Origin: Fodinicola feengrottensis
GTDB taxonomy: Bacteria > Actinomycetota > Actinomycetes > Mycobacteriales > HKI-0501
NCBI RefSeq assembly: GCF_010993775.1
Contig: NZ_WOTO01000067.1
Location: 1 to 51,672 of the forward strand
Length of the DNA stretch: 51,672 nucleotides
Direction of reading: 5' to 3'
Below the pieces are notes generated by a model. It did no database searches. It saw only the letters and a list, made by a program, of their open reading frames with translations, and was not told where the DNA came from. The position numbers and the translations under genes are program-made. This document shows, piece after piece, positions 1 through 9,011 of this stretch (position 1 is the stretch's first letter; each line of letters opens with the position of its first letter).

Positions 1-150
1 TGACGCTGACCTGCCACTGGTGTCGACACCGTCCTGGGAACCCCGTGACGTCGCGTCCCGCTGATCAGCGTGGTCAACGACAACACCGAACACGCAGGTC
101 AGGCCGCGTTCCGTACGAGGGCGTGGTCACTCGGGTCGGCCACCGACTGA
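1..150 (+). pseudogene. DinB-like protein, 3' fragment (duplicate copy)
   Basis: This mirrors the last codons of the gene at 3222-3740. The recognisable end (VVTRVG, then a TGA at 148-150) is present, with indels relative to the right-arm copy. The rest of the gene would lie left of the window. It is best treated as a fold-back duplicate, not a second gene. Confidence 0.6.
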
Positions 151-172
151 GGCGCGCGACAAAGCCCGCTGG

Positions 173-893
173 TCAGAGCGGCGTCGTGAAAGACCAGGCC
201 GAGGGTGTGCCGAGACGCCAGGAACGGACGGTGCTCACGCCGTGTCGTACGGGCGCGGTTCGACCAGCCGCGGACGGACTGGACGGGGCGGTCGCGGTGG
301 TGAAGACTTTGCAGCGCGTGTGCCCTGTTCCACAGGACGGTCGCGGTGCCCCGGGACTGGGCCCGCGGCCGCTGTTCGAGAGCAGCAGGAACTCGCCGCC
401 GGTGTGGTCCAGGCCGGGCCGGTCCAGGCCGATCACCACCTGCAGCGGGAAAACCAGGTCACCGTAGAGATCGCGATGCAGCGCGTTCCAGTCGTTTTCG
501 CGATAAACGCAACAGGATCGGCGTGGACCGAGGTTGGCCGGCGGCATGGCACATCGCCAGCCACTCGTCCAGGGTCGTCCGGCCAGGGCGCCGGCTTTGT
601 GGAGCTTTTTCCGCCCAGTCGCGGGCAATCGGCAGTAAGTACGGGGTAGAAAGCGTGCCGCAGCTCGGAAACCAGGTCGGGCAGCGGTAGTCGAAAAATA
701 CCGGTACTGCCCGGAGCCGAAACGATATCGGGCCATGTCATGGGTCGACCGGAAATGGTCCGCGTGATCGTACATTCGGGAGATTTTGCCGGCACTGCTG
801 GGAAGTGAGGATCCGGCCGACCGGCCCGCAACCGTACGAGTTCAGCTCGGTTTCGATTGCGGGCCAGTCCGCCGCGTGCACGCGTTCGACCAT
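173..893 (-). pseudogene. 2OG-Fe(II) oxygenase, degraded duplicate copy
   Basis: This is the inverted copy of the gene at 2497-3199, starting with ATG at 893 and ending with TGA at 173. The fragments RENDWNALHRDLYGDLVF and YGCGPVGRIL are recognisable, but the reading frame breaks several times. It overlaps the ogt copy by one base (TGATG), exactly as in the right arm. I regard it as an assembly duplicate. Confidence 0.7.
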
Positions 894-1392
894 CACAGTC
901 CCAGCTGGCGGCTGCAGCGCTCCCTCGAGGGTGAGCAGGAATTCCTTGCGTTCCAACCCAGCCGCATAGCCCGGTCAACGAGCCGTCTGCCCCGATCACT
1001 CGGTGGCACGGGCGTACGACCAGCAGCGGGTTCGCGCCGATCGCGGCCGCCACCGCGCGAACCCGCTCGCGGGGTGCGCCGACCTGTGCGGTCACCCAGC
1101 CGTAGGTCACGGTTTGGCCGTACGGAATGGTTTCCAGCGCTGCCCAGACCCGGCGCTGGAATTTCCGTGCCGGACTCGGCGCAGTCGAGTTCGAAGGCCT
1201 GCCGGTCGCCGGCGAAATACTCCGCGAGCTGCCGGGTCACCTTCTCGAAAGCCGCTGGGTCGTGTTCCAGTCAGGCTGAGCTGTTCTTTGCCAGCAAAAG
1301 AAACAGCGGTCAACCGCATGGCCGGTCGCGGACTGCTCGCCGACCAACAGCAGGTCGCCGGCCGGGCTGCTCGCCGTGGTGTAGACCGTCAT
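893..1392 (-). pseudogene. ogt: ogt, duplicate copy
   Basis: This is the inverted copy of ogt at 2000-2497. Between 890 and 1110 the frame is correct where the right-arm copy is shifted, and it shows the active-site signature VVRPCHRVIGADGSL. The two copies can be used to error-correct each other, because each is right where the other is shifted. It is not evidence for two ogt genes. Confidence 0.75.
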
Positions 1393-1545
1393 CGGTCCGT
1401 CCTTTCCGTGATACTACTTTCTTGAACATCTCCTAGGTCACCGGTCGGGACGGCTGGCTTGGCTGGCGGAAATCCGACGTGGCGATAGACCCCTTGGTCA
1501 CGAGGTGACAGCTGGTCGTTCGTCGGCTTCGGCGAGGCTGAACCA

Positions 1546-1902
1546 CCGCCATGACCGCGCAGCACGCCCAGCGTCAAGGCGTCGCGCTGGCCCACAACAT
1601 CGCCGCCGCTTTCGGCCGCGGCACCGCGAAGGCGTACAAAACACAGCGATCTGGGTTTCGTGGTGGACCTCGCCGGCCTTCAGGCGGTCGCCGATCCGCT
1701 GCACATCCCGCTCAGCGGTTTCCCGGCCAAGGTGGTGGCTCGCGGCTATCACCTGCTGGCACTGCCGGCGAACCGGCTGCGAGTGGCCACCAGTTGGCTC
1801 ACCGACCTGCTCGCGCGCCGGCAACTGGTGCACTTCGGTGTCATCCCGGAGTCCGGCGTGAGCCTCGCCGAAGCCGACGAACGACCAACTGTCACCTCCT
1901 GA
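1546..1902 (+). pseudogene. ndh: Type II NADH dehydrogenase (NDH-2), 3' fragment
   Basis: NDH-2 is a peripheral membrane flavoenzyme that passes electrons from NADH to quinone without pumping protons. Only its C-terminal 110-120 residues are visible. They begin TAQHAQRQGVALAHNIAA, then, after a frameshift near 1645, LGFVVDLAGLQAVADPL, LSGFPAKVVARGYHLLALP and a membrane-associating tail ending at TGA 1900-1902. The TAQHAQRQG stretch and the RGYHLLALP tail are typical of NDH-2 C-termini. The fragment is cut by the fold-back at its 5' side, so the truncation is probably not biological. It lies about 100 bases upstream of ogt on the same strand. Confidence 0.75.
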
Positions 1903-1999
1903 CCAGGTCCTATCGCCACGTCCGATTTCCGCCAGCCAAGCCAGCCGTCCCGACCGAGAATAGGAGATGTTCAAGAAGTATCACGGAAAGGACGGACCG

Positions 2000-2497
2000 A
2001 TGACGGTCTACACCACGGCGAGCAGCCCGGCCGGCGACCTGCTGTTTGGTCGGCGAGCAGTCCGCGACCGGCCTGCGGTTGACCGCTGTTTCTTTTGCTG
2101 GCAAGAACATTCAGCCTGACTGGGAACACGACCCAGCGGCTTTCGAGAAGGTGACCCGGCAGCTCGCGGAGTATTTCGCCGGCGACCGGCAGGCCTTCGA
2201 ACTCGACTGCGCCGAGTCCGGCACGGAATTCCAGCGCCGGGTCTGGGCAGCGCTGGAAACCATTCCGTACGGCCAAACCGTGACCTACGGCTGGGTGACC
2301 GCACAGGTCGGCGCACCCCGCGAGCGGGTTCGCGCGCGGTGGCGGCCGCGATCGGCGCGAACCCGCTGCTGGTCGTACGCCCGTGCCACCGAGTGATCGG
2401 GGCAGACGGCTCGTTGACCGGCTATGCGGCTGGGTTGGAACGCAAGGAATTCCTGCTCACCCTCGAGGGAGCGCTGCAGCCGCAGCTGGGACTGTGA
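2000..2497 (+). CDS. ogt: Methylated-DNA-[protein]-cysteine S-methyltransferase (frameshifted)
   Basis: This enzyme repairs O6-alkylguanine by irreversibly moving the alkyl group to its own cysteine. The start ATG at 2000 follows a GGAAAGGA ribosome site. The N-terminal part reads MTVYTTASSPAGDLL, with VSFAGK, DREAF-like and FQRRVWAALETIPYGQTVTYG segments of the HTH DNA-binding domain. The Cys acceptor motif PCHRV is intact when the left-arm copy is used to repair the frame. There are indels near 2045, 2335 and 2420. A consensus of the two arms gives about 165 residues, the usual length. The TGA overlaps the ATG of the next gene (TGATG), so the two genes are likely translationally coupled. 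Confidence 0.85.
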
Positions 2498-3199
2498 TGG
2501 TCGACCGCGTGCACGCGGCGGACTGGCCCGCAATCGAAACCGAGCTGAACTCGTACGGTTGCGGGCCGGTCGGCCGGATCCTCACTTCCCAGCAGTGCCG
2601 GCAAATCTCCCGAATGTACGATCACGCGGACCATTTCCGGTCGACCATTGACATGGCCCGATATCGTTTCGGCTCCGGGCAGTACCGGTATTTCGACTAC
2701 CCGCTGCCCGACCTGGTTTCCGAGCTGCGGCACGCTTTCTACCCGTACTTACTGCCGATTGCCCGCGACTGGGCGGAAAAGCTCCACAAGCCGGCGCCCT
2801 GGCCGGACGACCTGGACGAGTGGCTGGCGATGTGCCATGCCGCCGGCCAACCTCGGTCCACGCCGATCCTGTTGCGTTATCGCGAAAACGACTGGAACGC
2901 GCTGCATCGCGATCTCTACGGTGACCTGGTTTTCCCGCTGCAGGTGGTGATCGGCCTGGACCGGCCCGGCCTGGGACCACACCGGCGGCGAGTTCCTGCT
3001 GCTCGAACAGCGGCCGCGGGCCCAGTCCCGGGGCACCGCGACCGTCCTGGAACAGGGCCACGCGCTGGTCTTCACCACCCGCGACCGCCCCGTCCAGTCC
3101 GTCCGCGGCTGGTCGACCGCGCCCGTACGACACGGCGTGAGCACCGTCCGTTCCGGCGTCCGGCACACCCTCGGCCTGGTCTTTCACGACGCCGCCTGA
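2497..3199 (+). CDS. 2OG-Fe(II) oxygenase family protein
   Basis: This is a predicted non-haem iron dioxygenase of about 233 residues. One extra G near 2972 (CCTGGGACC) breaks the frame; repair restores the reading through GGEFLLLEQRPRAQSRG. The iron-binding HxD is seen in NALHRDLYGDLVFPLQ (His-Arg-Asp), and the distal His with a following basic residue lies in APVRHGVSTVRSG near the C-terminus. The distance between them fits the double-stranded beta-helix fold. The start overlaps the ogt stop by one base, suggesting an operon with a DNA-repair gene. This invites comparison with AlkB-like repair enzymes, but the sequence does not look like AlkB, so the substrate is unknown. Confidence 0.75.
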
Positions 3200-3221
3200 C
3201 CAGCGGGCTTTGTCGCGCGCC

Positions 3222-3740
3222 TCAGTCGGTGCCGACCCGAGTGACCACGCCTCGTACGAACGCGGCCTGACCTGCGTGTTCGGTGTTGTCGTTGACCACG
3301 CTGATCAGCCGGACCGCGAGCGTCACCGGCGGTTCCCAGGCGGTGTCGACCACCCGTGGCAGGTCAGCGTCAGTCAGGGTCTTGACGTACCGGATCGTCT
3401 GCTCGTGGACGGCATCGTAATAGCCGGTGAGCACGTCGCCGGACTTGACTCGTACGGCACCGACATCGTCACCACCATGCCCATAGCCGGTCGCCTCGGG
3501 CGCGAACGGCAACCCGAAACGCTCCATCCAGCCCTTCGCGGTCCATACCTGTTCGCCGCCGATGAGCTCGGCCAAGTGGTCGTCCTGCACTCGGCTGAGG
3601 TGCCAGACCAGCCAGCCGATCGAGTTCGCGTCCGGGTCCACTCGATACTGGAGCTCTTGCGGGTTAAGCCCGTCCACCGCGCGATGCACGGCGTCCCGTA
3701 CTCGCTCGAAAGCGTCGACAAGAAGGTCTGCGCTGGTCAC
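3222..3740 (-). CDS. DinB-like / DUF664 four-helix protein
   Basis: This protein of about 172 residues has the DinB/YfiT fold pattern seen in mycothiol-dependent enzymes of actinobacteria. Early helices carry VDAFERVRDAVHRAVDGL, followed by IGWLVWHLSRVQDDHLAEL. The His in WHLSRVQD is the usual first metal ligand, and NDNTEHAGQAAFVRG near the C-terminus holds another. I chose GTG at 3740 because an AGAGGA site precedes it; the upstream GTG at 3776 lies inside a palindrome. It converges on the oxygenase gene. The exact reaction is unknown, and thiol-dependent detoxification is only an inference from the family. Confidence 0.75.
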   Translation of the reverse strand: MTSADLLVDAFERVRDAVHRAVDGLNPQELQYRVDPDANSIGWLVWHLSRVQDDHLAELIGGEQVWTAKGWMERFGLPFAPEATGYGHGGDDVGAVRVKSGDVLTGYYDAVHEQTIRYVKTLTDADLPRVVDTAWEPPVTLAVRLISVVNDNTEHAGQAAFVRGVVTRVGTD

Positions 3741-3766
3741 TTGCGGTCCTCTCGGTTTGTCAGCCC

Positions 3767-3801
3767 GGTTCTGCACAATCGGATTCCGATTGTGCAGAAC
3801 C
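3767..3801. terminator. 35-bp near-perfect palindrome between EF-Tu and DinB-like genes
   Basis: A 17-base arm, GGTTCTGCACAATCGGA, is followed by one base and its exact complement. It lies 36 bases after the EF-Tu stop and just upstream of the DinB-like start. It could be the EF-Tu terminator, although no T-run follows, or an operator for the DinB-like gene. Confidence 0.6.
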
Positions 3802-3836
3802 AGGGCGTCAGCCGCCGCATTCCGGAGCGGCCTGCG

Positions 3837-5019
3837 TCAGTCGAGTAGCGCTACGACCGTACCGGCGCCGACCGTATGACCACCCTCCCGGATCGCGAAG
3901 CCGAGCCGCTCGTCCATCGCCACCGGCTGGCCCAGCTCCACCACCACGTCGGCGGTGTCGCCCGGCATGACCACTCGTCCACCTCGATCGCGCCCGGCAC
4001 ATCGCCGGTGCGGAAGTGGAACTGCGGCTGGTAGTTGCTGAAGAACGGCTTGTTGCGACCCGCCCTCCTGCGCCGACAGTGCGTAAACCTGCGCACGGAA
4101 CCGGCGATGCGGACGGACGCTGCCCGGCAGGCACACGACCTGACCGCGCTGCACCTCGTGCCGCTTCACCCCGCGCAGCAGCAGCGCCGCGTTGTCACCG
4201 GCCTGGACCTCCTCCAGCGACTTGCCGAAGGTCTCCATCCCGGCGCACACCGCCGTCAGCGTCGGCGCGAACCCGACCACGTCGACCGGCGAGCCGACCC
4301 GCAGCACGCCCCGCTCGACCGCACCGGTCACCACCGTGCCGCGACCGGTGATCGTCAGGACGTTCTCGATCGGCATCAGGAACGGCTCGTCGAGACGCCG
4401 CGGCGGCTCCGGTACGTGCTGGTCGACGGCCTCCAGCAGGTCGACAATGCTCCTGCTCCAGACCGGGTCGCCGGCCAGCGCACGCAGGGCCGAGACGCGT
4501 ACGACCGGAACCGCGTCGCCGTCGAACCCGTACTGCGTGAGCAGCTCCCGGACCTCCAGCTCAACCAGGTCCAGCAGCTCCGGGTCCTGCGCCACATCGG
4601 CCTTGTTGATCGCGACCACCAGGTGCGGCACGCCGATCCGCCGCGCCAGCACCACGTGCTCCCGAGTCTGCGGCATGCTGCCCTCCTGCGCCGAAACCAC
4701 CAGAATCGCGCCGTCCAGCTGCGCCGCCCCGGTGATCATGTTCTTCACGTAGTCGGCGTGGCCCGGCATGTCGACGTGCGCGTAGTGACGCGTCGCCGTC
4801 TCGTACTCGATGTGCGCGATGGTGATCGTGATCCCCCGCGCCACCTCCTCCGGCGCCCGGTCGATCCCGTCGAAAGCCACGAACTTGGTGGCTCCGCCGT
4901 CCTGCTCGGACAGCACCTTGGTGATGGCCGCGGTCAGCGTCGTCTTCCCGTGGTCGACGTGTCCCATCGTGCCGATGTTTGACGTGCGGTTTGGTCCGCA
5001 CGTACTGCTCCTTGCTCAT
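3837..5019 (-). CDS. tuf: Elongation factor Tu, divergent second copy
   Basis: EF-Tu is the GTPase that brings aminoacyl-tRNA to the ribosome. The start ATG at 5019 follows a GAGGA site and reads MSKEQYVRTKPHV. An extra base in the TTT at 4978-4980 breaks the frame before GTMGHVDHGKTTLTAAI (P-loop G1). Further motifs are GITITIAHIEYET (switch I), DMPGHADY (G3), NKAD (G4) and the domain II segment LTITGRGTVVTGAVERG. A compensating pair of indels near 4060 and 3970 hides GRNKPFFSNYQPQFHFRTGD. The repaired length is about 393 residues, normal for EF-Tu. No fusA, rpsL or rpsG neighbours are present, and G3 has Met where most EF-Tu have Cys. This is therefore probably an accessory tuf, comparable to tuf3 of Streptomyces. 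Confidence 0.85.
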
Positions 5020-5343
5020 GATGTCCTCGAAATTGCCGTTTTTTTTGGCAGCCAAAGAAGACGCGTGCCCGAAGCCACTCGAGCCGCGCCAGAACCAGTC
5101 AGGCGTACGGAATTTCACTGCGAAAGCCTGGGAGCCAACCCTCCCCCGGTGGTCCTCCGATGCGGAGGAGGGTCAGCCTCGGGCGCCGTCGAACAACGCG
5201 TCCGGCAAGACCGACGCAGCGGCCACCGAGCCCGGCAGGCAGCAGCCTGCGGGCACACCGATGACGACCGTCGCGAACATGAGAGGAAGTTTGGCACCTG
5301 TACGTCGAAAACGCCAGCGCCTTTTGTGCTGCCCGTTGGGCGG
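5020..5343. other. Intergenic stretch upstream of EF-Tu
   Basis: No convincing gene is seen. It holds the EF-Tu ribosome site, a T8 run at 5039-5046, and a small GC-rich hairpin (TCCTCCG/CGGAGGA, 5153-5169) that may end the sulfotransferase transcript. A 35-codon minus-strand ORF (5173-5280, MFATVVIGVPAG) has no ribosome site and is not called. Confidence 0.5.
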
Positions 5344-6227
5344 TCAGCTCACCGGCACAACCGGCGCCGCCGGATCCGGCGTGTAGCCGAGGGTCTGCGC
5401 GAGTGGTCCGACCAGTCGCCAGGTGGCCGCGATCCGCTCCGGCTTCCAGTCCGCCCAGCGCAGGGTGGACCGGTCGTGAATGGCACCGGTGCCGCGGATC
5501 TTGTGGTCTTCCATCCCGAGGTGATGCGGCGCGCGGTGAACACCTGACTGAGCAGGTCCTCCGGCATATTTTCGCCAAGGAAGTCGAAAATCGACCCCAC
5601 GGTCGAATCCGGCCGGCTGACCACGTCCTCATATCGTACGACGTGCGAGATTTCCGGATGCTCGTGCCGAAAAAGCTCGATCGACTCGTTGACCTCGGTC
5701 CAGTAGCGAGCCCAACTGTACGGCCCGGCACCGAAACTGCGGCTGATCCGGTCGGTTTCCGGGTCGGCGTCGACCCCGACCCGCTGGTCGAAAAACTCCA
5801 CCAGCGAGGTCATCGTGTCGAACGGATGCCGCTCGACGAAAAGGAAAAGCACCTCACCGGCGAAGATCTCCCGAATGAAGGGCAGAATGCGATAGTAGTT
5901 GGGCGTCTTGTCGGCCCATCGCCTTTTTCCGCTGCGAGCCGCGTATTTTCCCATGATCGACTCGACCAGCTGGGCGAGCTCCGCCGAACCCTGCTCGCTG
6001 GTGACCCCCAGAGTAGCCAGCGCGAACCGCAGCTGCGGGTATCTGGAGAACTCGTAAAGCCCGCCCATCAGCTTCGTCTCCGGCGCACAGGCGATGGCCG
6101 GGTGGGTGTCGAGAATGAACCGCATCAACGTGGTGCCGGACCGGTGGCAGCCCACCACGAAAATCGGCCACTCGCTCCTGGGTCGACGTGCTGTTCCTGC
6201 CAGGTTTTCCGGGCTCATCGCGAACAC
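5344..6227 (-). CDS. Sulfotransferase family protein
   Basis: This predicted PAPS-dependent sulfotransferase has about 293 residues. The 5'-phosphosulfate loop is FVVGCHRSGTTLMRFILD at residues 22-39. The 3'-phosphate region is FLFVERHPFDTMTSLV, with the usual Arg and Ser positions. HVVRYEDVVSRP is also typical of the family. One frameshift near 5535 separates the body from the C-terminus, which reads KPERIAATWRLVGPLAQTLG and ends at TGA 5344. The substrate cannot be deduced. It stands alone on the minus strand, flanked by an intergenic region of 260 bases before parC and one of 320 bases before EF-Tu. Confidence 0.8.
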
Positions 6228-6446
6228 ACCCCTCTATGGATTCGGGCGGACAGCATCACCTTCGCGCGCCCAACGTAGCCGAGCCCGCCGCGCCTGCCCC
6301 AGCCGCCCGGCAGGGAGCTGGGTTCGGCCTTGTTTCGCCTGGCTTTCGTCGAGAGCAGGGTTTCGTCCCGCACTCGACGTCGAGAGTGGGGTTTTGTTCC
6401 GCACTCGACAGGGACGACACTTTCGCGCCGGAGCGGCCCGCCTTTC

Positions 6447-6484
6447 GCGGAGGTAACGGAACGGCGCGATTCCGTCACCTCCGC
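6447..6484 (-). terminator. Probable parC transcription terminator
   Basis: The hairpin GCGGAGGT-A-ACGGAA / TTCCGT-C-ACCTCCGC has 14 base pairs, one mismatch and an 8-base loop. It starts 8 bases after the parC stop. No long T-run follows, as is common for actinobacterial terminators. Confidence 0.6.
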
Positions 6485-6491
6485 TCGGTGG

Positions 6492-8980
6492 TTAGCCGCG
6501 TTCGATGAGGTGGCCGACGACCTCGGGGCCGGGGTGCCAGGCACCGGAGCCGTCCCGGCGCGGGTTCGCCTCGGGGAGCTCGATCGGGTCGCCCTTGCTG
6601 CTCGCGCCGGCTGGCCGTGGGCCGATCCAGGCGACCACCAGGCCGTTCTCGCCCTTCAGGAAGCGGTGTGATCTTACGCCGCCGGTGGCCCGGCCTTTCG
6701 CTGGATATTCCGCGAAAGGCGTGACTTTCACACTGGTCCCGGTGGCTGTGATGACCATCGGTTCACCGTGCTCGGTGTCGTCCGTACGAATAGCCGCGAA
6801 AAACATTGCCCGCTGGCCAGCGGCGAGGTTGATGCCGGCCATGCCGCCGCCTTTGAGGCCCTGTGGACGTACGAGCGAAGCGGAGAAACGCAGGAGTGAC
6901 GCGTCGGACGACACGAATGCCAGGGTTTCCTCGGCATCGGTCAGCCAGGTCGCGCCAACGACCTCGTCGCCCTCTTTCAGGCCGATAACCTCGAACTCGT
7001 CCGATCGCACCGGCCAGTCCGGCGCGCACACCTTGACCGCGCCAAACCGGGTGCCCAGCGCCAGTCCCGGCGAGCTGCCGTTGTCCTCGTTGAGCGGCGC
7101 GATGCCCACCACCGTCTCGTCTTTTTCCAGCGGCACAACCTCACGCACCGGCATGCCGCCACGCAACGACACCACGCCGGCTTGTTCCGGCAGCACCGGC
7201 AACGGCAGGACATCGGTCTTGAATGCCCGGCCGCGGTTCGTGACGATGAGAATTTGTCCGCGTGCGGTCGAATGTACGACGGCGGTGACGGCATCGTGCT
7301 TGGTCCGCCCGCTGCGACGGCGGGCCTCGGCGACCTCTTCGGACTCCGCCGCCGTACGAGCCAACAGCCCGGTCGCGGACAGCACCACCTGGCACGGATC
7401 GTCGGCCACTTCCAGCGGGCCAGCCGGTTTGGACGCGGCCAGCACCTCCTTGAGGTCACCGTCGATCAGCGAGGTCCGCCGCTCGGTCGGAAAGTCCTTG
7501 GCGACCTGCGCCAACTCGTTCGACACGAGCTTCTTGAGCACGGCCTCGTCGTCGAGAATCTTTGCCAGTTCGGCGATTTCCTCGCGCAACTTGGCGTGCT
7601 CGTTTTCCAGCTCCAGCTTGTCGTATTTGGTGAGCCTGCGCAGCGGTGTGTCCAGAATGTACGTGGCCTGCACCTCGGACAGCCTGAACTGTTTCATCAA
7701 ACCGTCTTTGGCGGCCTGCGCGTTGTCGCTGGACCGGATCAACCGGATGACCTTGTCGATGTCGAGCAGTGCCTTCAGCAGGCCCTCGACCAGGTGCAGC
7801 CGCTCTTCCCGTTTGCGCTTGCGGTAAGCCGTCCGCCGGGTGACCACCTCGTAGCGGTGGTTGAGAAAAACTTCCAGCAGTGGCTTCAGGCCGAGCGTTT
7901 GCGGCTGACCGTCCACCAAAACCAGATTGTTGATGCCAAAAGACTGCTCCATCGGCGTCAGCCGGTAAAGGTCCGCCAGCAGTGCCTGCGGGTTGACACC
8001 AACCTTGCACTCAATCACCAACCGCGTGCCGTTTTCACGGTCTGTCAGGTCTTTTACGTCCGCGATGCCGACCAGCCGCTTGGATTTCGTGACCTCGTCG
8101 GTAATCCGCTCGATGATCTTTTCCGGGCCGACGCCATACGGCAGCTCGGTGATCGTGATCGCCTGCCGACCACGACTGCCTTCCAGTGGCCCGGTCTCGA
8201 CTTTTGCCCGCATGCGTACCACACCGCGACCGGTCTCGTACGCCTTGCGCACCTCGTCGAGACCGAGCAGCATGCCACCGGTCGGCAAATCGGGGCCTGG
8301 CACGAATTCCATCAGCTTGTCGAGTGTCGCGGTCGGATGGGTGATCAGCCACCGCGCGGCCGCGATCACCTCACCCATGTTGTGCGGGATCATGTTGGTC
8401 GCCATCCCGACCGCGATCCCGGACGAGCCATTCACCAACAGGTTGGGAAAAGCCGCCGGCAACACGGTCGGCTGCATCAGCGAGCCGTCGTAGTTCGGAT
8501 ATTCGTCAACGGTGTCTTCGCCGAGCTCGCCCACCAACAGCATCGCTTCGGCCGACAGCCGCGCCTCGGTATACCGACTGGCGGCCGGGCCATCGTCGGG
8601 ACTGCCGAAGTTCCCATGTCCGTCGATCAGCGGAACATTCAGCGAAAAGTCCTGCGCGAGCCGTACCAACGCGTCATAAATAGCCGTGTCGCCGTGTGGA
8701 TGATACTTGCCCATGCAGTCGCCGACGACTCGGGAGGATTTCACGTACGCATGCGTCGGCCGGTAGCCGTTCTCGATCATGGAGAACAAAATCCGGCGAT
8801 GGACTGGCTTCAGTCCATCACGTGCGTCAGGCAGCGCCCGCGAATGGATGACCGAATACGCGTACTCGAGATACGAGTCCTCCATCTCGGTCTTGACCGG
8901 GATTTCGTAGACGTTCGCGCCAGCCTGGTCGAACGCCGACGGATCGATCTTGGTTCCAGCGGCTTTTTACGGCGTGCCAT
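6492..8980 (-). CDS. parC: Type IIA topoisomerase A subunit (topoisomerase IV ParC-like)
   Basis: This is the DNA-cleaving subunit that, with the ParE-like product of the upstream gene, decatenates or relaxes DNA. The repaired length is about 829 residues. I take ATG 8980 (MARRK) as the start; one base is missing from the A-run at 8966-8970, after which the frame runs uninterrupted from 8885. Winged-helix motifs are seen: LPDARDGLKPVHRRIL, then KYHPHGDTAIYDALVRLAQ. The catalytic Tyr lies in AASRYTEARLS near residue 137. The C-terminal part is a beta-pinwheel with repeats such as IVTNRGRAFKTDVLPLP. No canonical gyrA box (QRRGGKG) is visible, which favours a ParC-like role over gyrase. A strong hairpin follows the stop. 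Confidence 0.9.
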
Positions 8981-9011
8981 CGCTCAGTGCTCCCCTTGAC
9001 CTTTCGTACGC

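Larger units (their letters stand above)
1..1545. repeat. Left arm of a large inverted duplication (probable fold-back artefact)
   Basis: This stretch is the reverse complement of 1858-3372, carrying the same genes in the same relative order. The arms differ mainly by one- or two-base insertions and deletions, such as ggaaattcc against ggaattcc in ogt. That pattern fits two error-containing reads of one molecule better than diverged paralogues. The arm starts at base 1, consistent with a contig end. I infer a chimeric fold-back read rather than a biological palindrome. Confidence 0.9.
1858..3372. repeat. Right arm of the inverted duplication
   Basis: This is the partner of 1-1545. It has fewer frame interruptions than the left arm and continues without a break into the DinB-like gene and the EF-Tu gene, so it is probably the authentic copy. 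The loop between the arms, about 1546-1857, occurs once and holds only the 3' part of an NADH dehydrogenase gene. Confidence 0.9.

Noticed and set aside
173..1392. Second, inverted copies of ogt and the 2OG oxygenase as real genes
   Set aside because: The arms differ mostly by indels and meet in a short loop, as in fold-back reads; two functional copies are not supported.
4035..4982. 315-codon plus-strand ORF opposite EF-Tu
   Set aside because: Antisense shadow of EF-Tu with Arg/Val-rich, unstructured composition.
7182..8999. 605-codon plus-strand ORF opposite parC
   Set aside because: It lies antisense to a clear topoisomerase gene and has no recognisable motif; long antisense ORFs are expected in high-GC coding DNA.
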